A stretch of 64,000 nucleotides of DNA from Gorsachius magnificus (GCA_034008185.1 CM067081.1:68996054-69060053), one strand, 5' to 3'; numbered from the stretch's first letter, positions 50,881 to 64,000 are shown. The notes: generated by a model from the letters alone, not told the origin. Translations and numbers: made by a program.

Positions 50881-53800
50881 ACTGGTGCCCACTTCCCTGG
50901 ATCAGGCCCACCAAAATCCAGTTCCCGTCTCCGGTATGGACCAATCTGGAGCAAGCATAGCTGTCTTTCAGATCTGACACAGACCATGAGTGACCCTGGC
51001 AGGCTCAGCCTAACGCCCCCTAGGCTCTCCTCTTGGGAATGTGGTGACAGCGTACAGTTTGGCTCTAGCTGGATTAATGGGGCTCAATGCTTAGCAAATT
51101 CAAGGCCAAGGAGCAGCAGTAGGTTTTCAGGTCAAGCTACTCCAGCAGCATACTGAGGGAAAATTTGCTTTGCTTGTCTACGCCTCCACGTGCTTATTTC
51201 TTGTTAGCGGTGCCTGCTTTTCACAGGCAAAACCAAGGCACACAAATAGCGCTGAGAAGAAGTGTTTGCCCCTATCACAGAGGAAGATTTCTGATCCCAA
51301 TCATTGTTCTTGAGCTGGCCTTGAAATTTTCAATCCCTTCTCATGTAAGTTGACATTCACCCCATTTTTTTTCTGCTTCCATTCTTGGAGAAATTAAATT
51401 TTACAGAAATAAAAGAAGCACATTGAGAATGGGTGCACGTTTCATTTACTCTAATTATGCACAGTGAAAAGTTTCCATTTCAACAAACCTCATTGATATT
51501 CTGCTGTGAACTTGACTGGGGGAATTAAAAAAGAACATAAAAGGAGATTTTACTAGTCAATTGACTTTAACTAAAAAAAAAATTCCTTTTGTGGATTTAA
51601 GAATATTTCTTTTTTCACTTTAATTTCCTTTCCCTCTCTCTACAATTGCTGTGGTGACAAAACACCTCCCTGGATCACCCTGAGATTCTGGGATGGTTAT
51701 AGTACCTTAATACTCTGATACAGGAGCTAGTGTTCTTTTATGGATTAATTCCAAACAGCGGGATATTACGGTGTCAGTGTTGCACAAGGCTTTGTGTTAT
51801 ATGTGAAGAGGCCTGCTCTTAGGCCTCTGGGAGAAATACTTATTTATCCCACAGATGTGGTTAAATCTCTCAATATTTCACGACCCCTGTCACTAATGCA
51901 CTTAGACTCTACATGATCTTTACAAACAGTGTTCATAAAACTTACATATGCAGGGTTTTAATAGATCTGAGAGCAAGCTCAAGAACCATAACGTGAAACA
52001 CTGAATAATTTATTAGAAAATATAGAAAACCTCAAAGAGAAAAAGAGACAAGAGTATTTTTTACTTACAAACCCTATGAACATTGTTCTCTTAGAGGTGG
52101 AAACTTAAATTCTGGTGAGATTTTCTTTATCACTATTAATAATACATAAATTAAAAATAATAGCAGTATATTTTCATAAGTGTTGGTATCCTTGCTTCCT
52201 TCTCAAGCAAAAAAAGTCTGAACTAAGCCTACTGCAGTAAGTGGCTGTGCCATGACAAATATACTGTTGTCATGAAAAATACCACAGTGAATCGCTTTCT
52301 GCATTCTCTGATACGAAAAATGCTTATTATGCTTGAGTTAAAGTTTTTAATATGTATCAGTGGCTTAGAGAGGATAAACACTAATAGCATTTTATTGTTT
52401 AATAGTCTAAACATCAGGAATGCAAAATTAAAATTACACCAGAAAACATTGTAATCGCTGTAAATTACAGTCAGAGAGAATAATGCAATGACTTGAACTT
52501 TGTCCCTCTGTACATAACACCATCCTCCTTTATAATTTTTCATCTGGAGTCCTGATTAAGAAGTTGGACAGACCTTCCCTCAAAGCATATGAGCAAGACG
52601 TGTCCCTGAATTGTGTGGGTACAAATACAAGATGAGTTTGGGAAGCTTGTCCGTAACATCAGTATGTTTTAACCTTTGTTCTTTTGAGCTGTGGCATGCT
52701 GTAAACCTCCTCTTTCTGTCCAGCACAGGCTTGAGACAGCCTCCCCAGGGTGCCCTGACCTGGCAGTGAGTTCACAACATCCTCACCTCTCCTGCAGCAA
52801 TCTGAAGCCCGTGGTGTGTTCCTCCATGCTGCATTTCAATACTTTCATCTGCCTCCCCCATCAAGTTTGGGACATTTCTCTGGCAGGTGGCAGTCTGTGG
52901 CCTGTGCCTGCGTTCTCATGATGTTCCTGTCTACACCAGCTGCACCAACTAAGAGTAATTTTTTCTTCCCTTTTTTTCTCTTCCTTTTTCTTCTTTTTTT
53001 TTTCTGAAAGAGGGTAAAAACTGATCCCTTCAGATCCCAGTATCCCGATATTAGATAAGATGTGCTGATACATGAACCAAGGCTTACCCTGACAGCCACC
53101 TTCAGACCTGGGTTGGTTTGTTTCTACTCCTTTCATTCAGGAATACAGGTGCCCCCAAATCCCCACATCACTAGCTTTTCCCCTGCCAGGCCCCTGACTC
53201 CAAGGAGGCATCAAGACAGACTTTGCTGTGGATTTCACAGGCCTATATTACATCACTCAACTCATAAACCTCACAAACTCAGTGAAGAAATATTTATATG
53301 CTTTCCAAGGGACACCGCTCTCTCATCTTGCCCTGTCTCCAGGGTCGTTTTTCAGCCATCCCCTTCTTCTGATACAATTAGCAAAGTGGAGCCAATAAAC
53401 TTAAATGATTTACTAACCTGAAGCTACTGCAAGGGTTTAGGGGTAAGTTTGATACTGTACTGTATTATTATCACTTTTGATTTTCCACTGTTGCTTGTGC
53501 TGGAACATAATTGTACACCACTATAAATTGCCATAGTTACTAGTGCAGCCACGAAAATATTCCACACTCTGATATATGAATGAAACCTGCTGGGAGCCCA
53601 CTAAAAGTGGGATGAAAGCAGAAATGGGGCAGCTTGATCTGGCATATTAGACCTGGAAAGTGCCTTTAATCCAATAAGATTAATATTTCTAATGTTTCCA
53701 CCTACCCTACTGATCTTTACAAGAAATGCTTCACAAGAAAAAAAAAGAGATTTGTTTAAGCATGCACTATATAAAACCAAATAAAGTCATGCCATTTCAG

Positions 53801-55649
53801 ACAAGGAAATTGGTTTTTCTAGGGTTAAGGTGAAAACTGGATGCCAGTAGACTGATACCCAAAGCCCTCTGAAATCAAGAGGAGCTCTTCCACAACTTTC
53901 AGTGAGTTGTAGATCAGGTCATCAGAGAAAATGGGAAAGACAAGAGGGCAGAAGTTTCTCTTTGGGTTCATGAATGAGAAAAAAAGGCAAGAAACAGGTG
54001 TGGCAGAAGATGCAAAGGCTGCACAATAAGTACTACAAGATCAACTGATGGAAAACATTAAGTGAAATAGGGAAATCCATTATGGCCAAGGGTTGAAAAA
54101 GGAACATGTCTTTTAAATATCTCTGCACTGTTTCTTTGCACCTAACAAATGAAGAACCACCCACATATTCTAGGTGTTGCGTAGAAAAGCACAGCATTCG
54201 AAGCAAGAGGAAAAATTTTATATGGTATTTTTGAGGGACAGAAATGCACATTTGTTCTTCCTGAAGGATTTAATTAATTCATTTCCTTTTCATTGATTTG
54301 CTCTTTTCATGGAAAGAAAACAAGAGAAAAAAAAAAAACTCATTTCTTTTTCTGGTGGAAAAAAAAAAAAAAGAAGAAAAAAAGTGTATATGTTTCAAAA
54401 TTATTGCAGCTGGAAAGAGCTGTTTCAAGTCAAGTTGAATACACTACTTCAGTGGTTTAAAAAATAAATGAGAAATTGTTTTTCAACTTAGCAAACTTTT
54501 TAAAAATACAGTTTTGTTTTCAATTTGTTCTGAGATAATTTTTATTTTTGTCCTGGAACTGCCAACAACACTGTCAAGAAGGGTGTATATTATTAATACA
54601 CTACAAAATGTTGTTGGGAGACAGCTCCAGAGATTTTATGTGAACTCTCTGCAACTGATAAACAAGGATGAAGAAAAACATTTGCAACAACAATGCCCCA
54701 AATTATTCTGACTCCACAGTCACTGTAACCAGATAGCATGGTTATGATAAAAGAAAACACCCAGCTATGCTGGACCTCAAGAACAGCAGCACAAACCACT
54801 TGCTGCCCTGCAACACAGTATGCTTACTTGGGTTTATGTTCCTGCAAAAGGACCAAACGAGCCCCTGGACTGAAGGTATTTTTTCTTTCTCAGCTGACAA
54901 ATAGAATTTTATGATTGCCACCATGAAGAAACCTTTATGTTGTTGTGTTCAAAGAGGAAAGCTTGCCAGCTTTGCTGCATGAGAGCAATTACCCGAGCGG
55001 TACCTTAAGTGCTGAATATGAGCAAGGAATAATTATAGCAACACAGTGTGCACTGCAGTAGTAAGGGTGTATCAGCATTTCAGTGTCAAATTTGTGGACC
55101 AAATCCCGATGGCATCATGGTGAAGCTCAATACTTCTGTCCTCAGTGAATTGTTCTCCCTGAATTTTGACTTCCTTGTCTATCAGAAATTAAGAAAGGAG
55201 TTCCAGATTCAGATTTTCATGGTTAGTCATGCTGAACTTTAGTTTAGAGATTTGTTTTGGAGTCTCTTAAAAAGCAGAGTACATTTCTCTCTAGCCGCAT
55301 GTCACTCCCACTAGAAAGAAATATTATTTCTGATGCAAACAAATTTCCTTGGCCTTATGAGATGGCAGGTCCAGGAGAGAAGTGCCAGCAGGATTTGTTC
55401 TGTAATTTTAAAAACTAATTTATTTGCAGCGCACACTAGTAGCTCTAAGGTAAATCTCAGAGTTTAAAAGAAAAGAAAAAAGAAACAACAAAACAAAACA
55501 AATAAACAAGCAAACCTGCAAAAATATTGCATAGATATGATTGGAGCAAAGGAGAAGGGAGGTGAGAGGAGGGGACGAGGGAGGAAAGGGTTACCAACAA
55601 TGTATGAAAAAAAATTTTTAAAAAAGATTCTTTAAAAACAGAAGAGGAC
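50881..55649. other. Unique-looking DNA, no gene seen; A-rich and T-rich tracts
   Basis: Small items: a pyrimidine tract at about 52958-53005, A runs at about 54327-54339 and 54358-54372, and an A-rich (AAAC)-like stretch at about 55467-55515. Frames up to about 119 codons have no family resemblance. Confidence 0.55.
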
Positions 55650-55960
55650 ATAGTAACATAAAAGTAGCTGCATTGGGTCAGACTGAAGCTACACACATCT
55701 CGGTGTCCTGCCTCCAAGTGCGGCTGGAACCGAACACATTAAGTACTGGAGCAGGGCAAGCAGGTGCGATGCCTTGCACAGGCACTCCCTCATCTCCCAG
55801 ACCCTTGAGGCTGTAGGGCTTCCTGAGCAAGTCACGCTTTCTGTTGAACCAGTATCCCTTGATGGATTTCTGCTCCAGATATTTTTCCCCTTGAAACCAT
55901 GAAAAACTTTGGCGTCTACAACAAAGCGTTTCAAGAAGTTTCTCAGATTAACCACCCAAG
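55650..55960 (+). mobile_element. Ancient sauropsid interspersed repeat relic
   Basis: The order of blocks GCATTGGGTCAGAC, GTGTCCTGCCTCC, GGGCTTCCTGAGC, TTGATGGATTT, CCTTGAAACCATG and CTTTGGCGTCTACAAC resembles a repeat common in birds, turtles and crocodilians whose copies open with 'TACTGGGTCAGACCAAAGG' and later read 'TGATGGACCT...TTTGGC(A/C)TC(C/A)ACAAC'. I recall the pattern but not a secure family name, and the copy is strongly diverged. No frame is meaningful; the 88-89 codon frames across it are by-products. Confidence 0.5.
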
Positions 55961-58900
55961 TCTGAAGAAGCAGCCTCCTTTTGCTTCATTTGAACTGATT
56001 TCCTGCTGGCCTCATTTGACGTCCCCAACCCCAGAGTGTGAAGAATTGGAGGTGATAGTTGACAATCTATCCCTCTTTGCTTGTTTCATGCCATCGGTGA
56101 CCGTAACTCAGATTTTAGTTTTCAAAGATGTAGGTGCTTATTTCAAATTTAGTACATTTCAAATATAGACTGATGATTTGCAGAGCTGGTATGGACTTGC
56201 AGCACCTATAGACTCCTTTGGAGTATGGGTACTGTGCACCTCTAAAAAATCTGGCTTGTGGTGAAATCTGAAGATGCTTGATCTGTAATGCCAAGAGTAT
56301 TTTACAAAGCCATTGCAGGCATGAATTCTGAATTAATTCTTCAGCACAGTGTGAAAAACATGGTTGGACCTAAACAGATTCACTAAGATTGTCTTGCAGA
56401 ATCGATAGATCCCAGGTTATCAGTAATCCTATATAACAACAGTGTATGTGTATATGATCTTAAGTACAATAGAAAAACTAAAAGAAGAGAGATCTGAATG
56501 ATCAGGAAAATAGCACACCCGAAACAGTTAAAATAGTAGAGGGTTTGATTTGTATCCACAAAACCCAGAAAAATTCATAGTTAAGCCTACATTTCCTTTC
56601 TTAAGTCACGCCATTTTGCTTCAGAATTTCAGAAGCCTTTCAAAATTGATAGCTTAGCTTGCTATTACTGCCTTGTTCTTCAATCAAGTAGGGTAACACG
56701 GCACCATACAGAGGTTTACCTGTCTGTAGAGATCAAGTCAGGCCCTAAACAGCACTGTAACACTGTTTTCCAGGGGGGTTCTGACATACAAGTAATTAGC
56801 TTGTTTAGACAGATGACAATACAGCAGTGTTAATCAGCATTCCCTAGAGAATGGCAGGGTCAAAGTGAAGAGCTATCTTTTCACTTGATGAAATTGTTCT
56901 CAATAGTGAGAGCTCATTCAAACTGAAGGTTTAATCCCTATCAAACCCTCATTTCCAATGGCCCATTTCAACTGAACGCAGCTTTAGCACCACTAGATCA
57001 CTACTAAGGCACTGAACATCAGTAATTTAATTCTACTGTGTGCAAATACTTCAGTTTCCAACAGACAACTTTCCCACATTCTCTACTGGGGTCTGACCTA
57101 CTTTTGAAGTAATAAAGTACTCATAAAATGGAGGGGGAAATATAATTACTGGACTGAGGGACCTACCAGAGAGTGTACCTCTGCTAACTGTATTCATGCC
57201 CAAGATGAGATGGGTTGAATCTAACCAGATGAAGATTTAAATATTTTACAGAGCATTCTCCTTGTCTCTTTTTTTTTTTACTTTTTTTTTTTTTTTTCAG
57301 AGAGCAAAGGCTGTCAGTGATAGTTTAAACTCAAGCTTTTGAACTGAAAGCTGTTGACTTCTCCTTAACGTCTCACCCAAGGTCCTGATGGAGTTTTTAA
57401 CTTGTGGAGAGCTGTCTGATGGGATTTTGCTGACCAGAATTGAAGGAGGACATTCCACCAGAACATAGTTACATTATGAGGGTTTTCATTAAGAAATGCT
57501 CCTTGTAAACATACTAACCCCAAATGACTGTAATGTATTTTCAGGCCATTAAAAGAATTCTGAATTGAGTTTAGTAGAATAAATTCTATTCCCATAGCTG
57601 ATGGAAAACCATCCTTGAGATCCCTCTGGGACTGTTGTGGGGAAGAAAGCACGTATTGGTTTTGGCTGCTTGAGCCATGAGCATTTATATGCTCCCAGTG
57701 CCCAGTAAAATGAGAGGAGATGGGAACCTGGAGTAAAGGATGTAAAAGGGAAAATGCACAATTATGAAAATCTGCAAAAAGGGGATGGAAATAGTTCAGA
57801 GAAGCAAATAGCAAGTTTAGTCATAGGGGGAAGAGTAAGAGCTATGGAGCTATGTGAGATATGAACAAGAAAGGAGCGCAGATGAAACCAGAAGTTGTGG
57901 ATCAGGGAGAAAGAAGCAGTGGAGGGGAGAATTGGAAATGATCCAGAATACCGTGTGGGAAGGTAGAAGAAATATGAAAAGCCCATATGTAAGGTAAGTT
58001 TACCTGAGAGGAGCTGATAAACAATAGAAGTCTTGTGAGACTGGAGACATCCAATTAGCAAGACCTGCAAAAGACAGGTACTTTGCATCTTTGTATGAAT
58101 AAAGAACTCTTTGATGTTGAAACTTGTGTTAGAAATTGTGCTTTTTTTTTTTTCCATTTCATTTGGCAAGTACAGAATGCTATCCATTAAACCACTTATT
58201 TCCTTAACAGGCAGAACTAAATACAACCACAAGACTATTCAGACCAACAAATGCGGTACAGAGCAATCCAATGTTTTGTAGTAGCTTACTTGGGTAATCT
58301 CTTTTGTTTACCCAGGTGAGATTAGCTGCTCGTGAAAATGTTTGTCTTCATCAAAATGCAGATGTATTCACCACTACGGTTAGTATAGAAATAGTCCATA
58401 AACATATATTCATGCAGCTATGCATAAACTTAATGCATTCACTGGCAAATGTTTGCTCGAGCTGTCCTGATAGTTCAGATCTATTACTCTGGCTGTCTTC
58501 ACAGCAAACTCTTAGAACATTCAGATATCTGTCAGCTTGATGAGAGTGGATTAATTAGCCCTTCAGATACATGTTTGATTTAGTGTGCTAACTACTAATC
58601 AATTAAAGGAAAACCACAAATACTCCCTAATTATCTCACCCATGTTCTTTATGGTGAATCTATGAGGGAGAAGGCATACGGGGCATGCCTGAATACATAC
58701 TGTTTGCTCCTGATGCTAGAAAACATTTAGATTTTTCTTGTCCATATCTCATATTTTAGCATCATTTTTATCCCCATGTTAGGGTCTGTGACAGTTTTAA
58801 TCACCATAGGACCATAAGTCTTAGAAAAATGAAATAGACTATTCTTACCTCAAGTAGCTATCACTAAAGTGAACTAATAGTGCTTTCTTTTTTACCAACA

Positions 58901-58997
58901 GAAATAAGGATTACTCTTGCACTTGATTCATAATTTTATAATTGGAAAAATTAACCACCACTCTCCCTATCCCAAAGGGAATTATGATTAAATGTAT
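55961..58997. other. Unique-looking DNA, no gene seen
   Basis: A long T-rich tract at 57268-57297 is followed by CAG, which looks like a splice acceptor but has no recognisable exon after it. Two overlapping minus-strand frames (57365-57814, 57762-58232) of about 150 codons have no family resemblance. T run at about 58142-58154. Confidence 0.5.
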
Positions 58998-59526
58998 GGA
59001 GTACTCAGAACTGGTGAGGCTGCACCTCAAATACTGTATTCAGTTTTGAGCCCCTTGGTTCAAGAAGGACATTGAGGTGTTGGAGCGTGTCCAAAGAAAG
59101 GCAACAAAGCTGGTGAAGAGCACAGGTCTTATGAGGAGTATCTGAGGGAACTGGGGTTGTTAAGACTGGAGAAAAGGAGGCTGAGGGCAGATTTTATCAC
59201 TCTCTACGAATACCTGAAAGGAGATTATAACGAGGTGGGTGTTGATTTCTTCTCCCAAGTAACAAGCAATAGGACAAGAGGAAATGGCCTCAAGTTACAC
59301 CAGGGAAAGTTTAGATTGGATACTAGGGAAAATTTCTTCACAGAAAGGGTTGTCAAGCATTGGAACAGGCTGCCCAGGGAAGTGGTTGAGTCCTCATGCC
59401 TGGAGGTATTTAAAAGACAGGTAGATGTGGTGCTTGTTTTGTGGTGGACTTGGCAGTGTTAGGTTTAAGGTTGGACTTGATGATCTTAAAGGTCTTTTCC
59501 AACCTAAATGATTCTATGATTCTATG
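58998..59526 (+). mobile_element. CR1 retrotransposon 3' fragment, about 530 bp
   Basis: Starts in the C-terminal part of CR1 ORF2 (CTGGTGAGGCTGCACCTC, the LVRPHLEYC region) and ends with GATCTTAAAGGTCTTTTCC and two ATTCTATG units at 59510-59526. A deletion near 59120-59135 and a number of substitutions break the frame. It shares its 3' end with the 26735-26943 copy. 5'-truncated, as usual. The start is approximate. Confidence 0.94.
59157..59462 (+). pseudogene. CR1 ORF2 C-terminal remnant
   Basis: A 101-codon frame within the 58998-59526 element. It shows [56 protein letters not shown] and the end of CR1 ORF2. The apparent Met is internal ([10 protein letters not shown] in better copies; here [10 protein letters not shown]). 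There is no catalytic core, so it is inert. Confidence 0.9.
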
Positions 59527-62500
59527 TTTATAAACACATATTTACACACAGCAAGGTTGTGAAACCATTTTGTGGTTTCAAAATTTAATGATGGTTGAAG
59601 CACAAAGGTAGACTCCTGGTCACCTCCAAGGACTAGACATCTCCATGGAGGTTTGCACAAACACACAGGGAAAGGTGAGTCTTTGAAGCACTGTTCAAGC
59701 TTCTAAATCTTCGGGATCTTACCATGATTATCTGCATCATCCACATTGAGATTACATTCCCCTGTAGAACTGCAGGGACTTCTGAATTCTGTCTCTGCTC
59801 CTTTTGTCTTTCATTGCTTCTCAACCTTCTCTTGCCAGAGTCTGCAGTTTTTACATCTTGAGATGCTCTTGCGTCATTTTGCAGCTGCCAAATTCACAAT
59901 TCGCATTCCATCCCAACACTTGCGATGCAAAGAACTGCTGATGTTAAAAAGATCTTCATTTTATGCTAGTGATAACTCTGCACTTAGAGAAGTGGGAGGT
60001 GGGGTACCATTTTAGACACTTTGTGTCTGACTTGAAACATATTGTTAGTTTCCATTTGGAAGACTGCCTTTTCCATTTCTTACATATATTTTTGGATGAG
60101 TAAATGAATGGACTCCACTCTTGGATGAAGGTGAATGAGGACCACTTATATCCCTTGAGTGGCATAGGTGCCTATCAGGGTGATCTTAGTAGAACCTTGA
60201 GACACGATACAAGCTTTTAACTATTTTTTCCCCGAAGAATGAGTAAAATTACAGTGTAGATTTTCTTGAATGGAATTTATTTTAACAATGCACTGTTCCC
60301 AAGGTGAGAGCAAGAGAGTTTTGCCTGGGAAAATGTAGTCATTTGTCAAGTATGTTTCCAGAACCTGAGGACCAACCTGAGGTCTGCAGGTAATAAGCCT
60401 GCGCATTCATATCTGCACAGGCGGAATTGAGAACTATACTTATGAACAGGGCCTTCTTTGTGCTAACATGCAATTATCAAGCCGTCAGGTGGGATTTTGA
60501 ACACACAAACGTAATTCACACTGCTTTATGTACAAATCAGTTGTCAGGATTTGAAATTTTGTCTCCAAGTATTCTTTAACACTATAATAAACAATGATCC
60601 CTATAAAGACAGCTGGATGCACAATATGATTCTGTAAATGTTAGCCACAAGAGATGGAAAGAAATGATCCTCATTGGCACTAAATGAAACAAATTAGCCC
60701 TCTTCTAGGTCTTAATCCTGCCAATACTGAAAATGATAAGCCGTGTTTCCTATTGTGATACAGATCAGACTGGCTTTGTGGCGGTGAGCTTAAAATCTAT
60801 TCTCACATCATTTCAGTTATTCTAAATAAATAAACACAAGAGACAAATGGCTGTCTTAATTACAGATCTAAGCACAAGGAGTCTGATTGTTGTCTCAGTT
60901 CAGTGCACAGAGATCAGGCGTAGCTCTAGCACGCTCACTGCCAGGCAAGAACATGAGGACCGAAGTAGTGAAAAGGAAGGATAGCTGAGGCCTAGAGGAC
61001 TAGCAATATGCAGTCTATGTAGATTCTGTGTAACAAGACTAGAGAAGGAAAATCACTCAGATTCAGAGATTCATTAAGTTTCAGCACAGACAATGGTGTT
61101 ATATCAGCAATCCCTTCAGTGCCCTTACAGAGGTAATATGACCTTTCTATTCTTGATTAATATTCTTCTGTTTACACATGCAATAACAGCATTAATCCTT
61201 TCAGCTGTCCTTTTTTGGTGTTTAACGTATTTTACATGAGCTACTTCCTTAGTAGGGTGTTCAGGGTCATCAAACCACACAAAAAAAAAAAAAAAAAAAA
61301 AATTAGCTGATTATCTTAGATAATCCAAAGATTTTTGCAGCCCTTCTGTTTCCCAGAACCTGCCCAGCTGTTCTTCTTTATCAATCTATCTCTTTACATT
61401 TACCAATCAATTCAGATGCCTCTGTACTAGTAACGCATCACTTTCATTCTCTATCATTCCTCCTAGCTGCCTGTTGTGCAGAAGCTGTTACCAGTGATGA
61501 TTCTGTATTTGTTTGGGGGTTTGTTGGTATGAATCATAGTGAAATCAATTTACACGTAGATACTTCAGGGCCATTCTCATCTGCCATTGTACTCAGATGA
61601 TGAGGAACTGACCAGTTCCAATCCTCTTACTGTAAGCCACAACAAGTTTGCATTTGAGGGGCTGCCCTCAATCCATTTATCACCCAATTATCTACATGTG
61701 CATTTATCTGTGCCAAGGTTTCTGCCTCCTGCCAGACCAGCGTGTGACTGAGAAGCTGTTCGAAGCTGCAGGCAGGTGATAGTAGGTGGAAGAAACATAA
61801 AGACTGAATGGGGTCAGGCCCAAACTGAGAGGCAATATCCTGGAAAATAAAGCTGGGAAGCCTCGTTGATGTTGAACAGCCACAGATGAGTAGACACCTG
61901 GGCCTCAGCAGTAGCCCCAGTGGTGAGAAGAGAAGAAAGCCTCCAACAGGAGAGGGGAAAGGAAGAAATGGGATGGGAAGAAACCAGTGCATGAACATCA
62001 TGGCAGGAGCAAAAGCGAAGAGACCATGACTAAATGAAGAGTTACAAGAGGAAGGTTTTGAATAAATATATTAAAGAATAATATAATAAATAGATTAAAG
62101 AAGTAAAAGAATATTTTGATTGCACAGTCTGACCTAAGAAGTGAGGAAAATGAGCAGCATTCAGGGTGCTGTTATGATCAAGAGAGTCTTGACTTGGGCA
62201 ATCTTCATCTAATTTTTTTTTTGCATCATTTTATTTGTTGACCACACAAACTTCTGATGATTCATTCATGTGCTGAAGGAAAAAAAAGACAACATAAACA
62301 ATTAAACAAACACTTTCTTAAACACCTCACCTTGCTCTGCTCGAATTCCCTTATTTTCACTGCATGTTACCCTCAGCGTGTCCCAACTTCCTCTGTGAGG
62401 GACAGGAAGTTTGGGGTTGTGTGTATGATGGTTTCTGCCCATTGCTCCATGCATATTGTGGTTTCTTCTACTGACATATCTTTCTTGCTGATTTTTCTCT

Positions 62501-62539
62501 GCTGCTTTTTATTTTGGGGTGACTCTATCCCAACATGGG
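59527..62539. other. Unique-looking DNA, no gene seen
   Basis: Only a poly-A run of 22 at 61281-61302 stands out. The 124-codon minus-strand frame at 61627-62001 has no family resemblance. Confidence 0.5.
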
Positions 62540-62840
62540 TCACCCGCGCTGCAGTTGCTTTGCCGGTGTCCATGCTGCAGCACGGTCAGCCCTGAGCCTC
62601 CTCCCAGACAGCCACCCCTCCAACCCCTGATACCTAAACCTGCCCTCTACGCCCAGCTCAGGTGTGAGGGTTGCCCTGAGCCGGTCCTTGGGCACAGCCC
62701 GGAGCGGTGCAGCCTGCGGTCCCGGCTCTCTCCCAGCAAGCTCAGCCAGGGGGATTGCACTGCGCCAACGCTGCCCCAAGCTGCTCCGCTGCCTCCCTGT
62801 CTCTGCACCACACTCCTCTGTGCCACGCAAGCACGCCCAG
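62540..62840. promoter_or_regulatory. GC-rich, CpG-enriched block (possible small CpG island)
   Basis: I count about 15 CpG in roughly 320 bases (62521-62850), in a region whose flanks have almost none, with clearly raised GC. This is borderline for a CpG island. No exon, TATA box or splice site can be tied to it, and it could instead be a decayed GC-rich repeat. The Pro/Leu/Cys-rich frames across it are composition effects. Confidence 0.35.
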
Positions 62841-64000
62841 GCTTGTAAAAGCCTGTCAGAATAACCCTCTTAATCCTCAGAGGAAGGATTTAATTAAGTT
62901 ATTCTACTCTGGCATCCATGCTGCATGTTGGACTGCATATTCGATGACCTCATCTATGACTTATGAGTGCCAGTGTTTTAGTGAAGTGTATTAACAGTTC
63001 ATTGAGAAAACCATGTTAAACAAAGCAGCAGGCAAAAATACAGAGAATCAATTGGCTGAATGATAGAAAGGTTTATCAATGTAATTATAAATAGGACTTT
63101 GCATTGGTGCCAGCTCTGTAGGACTGTATAGATTAGGAGCAACCACATTTGGAAATGAGCTTGTGGCAGGGTATCGAGGTGACATCTATTACTGAATAAC
63201 GTGGAATGCTGCCAAGATAAACTGACACACCATTGTTCTTAAAAAAAAAGAAAAAAAAAAAAGCAAAGAAAAAAGAAAATGCTTGGCTATGCTGCTCAGA
63301 TATTTGCAGGTCCAGCGAATGAAAAGACCTAATAATACCCTCTGTAGATTGTAGATCCTTTATAATCCTGCAGGCGCATATTCAGATTTTTTTAAAGCAG
63401 CTAAATGTGTTGATAGGATTTATTTACAGCTACACATTGTTTCCCTGACACATATCTGTACAAAAAATAGAAGGGCTAAAGGTCAGGCTGCTGAGTCATT
63501 AACTGGAGCATTTAAGTCTCAAACTTTGTGACGGCTTCTCCCTAGACATTAATGAAAACACTTGCAAAATATAACTAGACCTAATCTGTAGTCTGATAAC
63601 ATCCATGGCGCAATGATAATTTTTTTTTTTCCCCCCAAGAAAGAAATTTAGAAATCTTTTTGAGTCCTGAATAAGATCATCCTCAGAAACCCAGGTTGCA
63701 ATGGGCAGGCTACAGTCCATTTGGTACCTGGGCCATCCTCAGAGGCAATGGCTGGACTCCTCCATCCTTCACCACTGAGGCAGAGCAGGGCCTCTGGTGT
63801 TTGCTTGGGCCCTGTCATGTCCTGATCATTTAATTGCCTCATATATAGCACAGCAAAACCAAGCAGAGTTCAGTAGGTTTTGAATAACCTTAGCTTGAAT
63901 GGGCTTCATAAGCATGTTTTGGAGGGTAAAACAAACAGCCTTCCAATAACACCACTCCTAAATCTTTAATTCATGTGAGCTTTTGTGTGGATGTCAGCCC
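62841..64000. other. Unique-looking DNA, no gene seen
   Basis: An A-rich run at about 63241-63261 and a T/C run at about 63620-63637. The start of the segment (62870-62960: TTAATCCTCAG, TTTAATTAAG, CTTATGAGTG) is motif-dense but I cannot support a call. Confidence 0.5.

Noticed and set aside
57268..57300. Strong polypyrimidine tract plus CAG resembling a splice acceptor
   Set aside because: No recognisable exon or donor follows; such tracts are common in T-rich DNA.
57365..58232. Two overlapping minus-strand frames of about 150 codons each
   Set aside because: Different frames with no shared domain; rich in Phe, Leu and Ser as expected from T-rich DNA; no sign of a frameshifted single gene.
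62519..62994. Overlapping Pro/Cys/Leu-rich frames on both strands
   Set aside because: A side effect of a GC-rich, stop-poor block; no domain.
1..64000. Endogenous retroviruses, DNA transposons, tRNA, rRNA or snoRNA genes
   Set aside because: I looked for LTR pairs, retroviral protein motifs, tRNA A/B boxes and C/D box pairs and saw none I could support by eye; a profile search would be decisive.

Overview
The window looks like a gene-poor stretch of a bird nuclear genome: intergenic DNA or the inside of a very large intron. The main evidence is the repeat content. At least six copies of the CR1 non-LTR retrotransposon are present, five of which end in the typical avian tail of ATTCTATG octamers or a close variant. 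The bulk DNA is AT-rich and CpG-poor. I recognise no mammalian-type SINEs, no L1 and no bacterial gene structure. The avian assignment is firm; I cannot name the species or order.

I found no intact host protein-coding gene. Most open frames are under 130 codons, show no recognisable domain, and look like chance frames. The only recognisable protein sequence is CR1 reverse transcriptase, in four decayed pieces (3391-4017 minus, 10258-11421 plus, 47162-47497 plus, 59157-59462 plus).

Layout. 0-12 kb is the repeat-rich part: a CR1 stub (1866), a young CR1 on minus (3314-4080), an older CR1 on minus (5354-5603), an ancient L3/CR1-like relic (about 6935-7345), a cluster of small repeats (7.6-8.05 kb), a CpG-enriched segment with CCAAT and TATA motifs (about 8.76-9.3 kb), and the largest CR1 copy on plus (about 9940-11472). 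From 11.5 to 47 kb there is only one short CR1 tail (26735-26943); the rest is unique-looking DNA. It holds several motif-dense segments that could be regulatory (16.1, 20.9 and 45.7 kb) and one good candidate for a non-coding first exon with a perfect splice donor (31.25-31.64 kb). From 47 to 64 kb there is an internal CR1 fragment (47130-47497), a GC-rich block (49.5-50.9 kb), an ancient sauropsid repeat relic (about 55650-55960), a further CR1 (58998-59526) and a GC-rich, CpG-enriched block (62540-62840).

There is no operon-like cooperation between genes. The CR1 copies at 3314-4080 and 9940-11472 belong to the same young subfamily, lie in opposite orientation and differ by only about 2 percent, so they form a long inverted repeat. 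The points most worth checking are the candidate first exon near 31.6 kb and the repeated 9-mer cluster near 45.8 kb. I did not find a convincing novel biological system.
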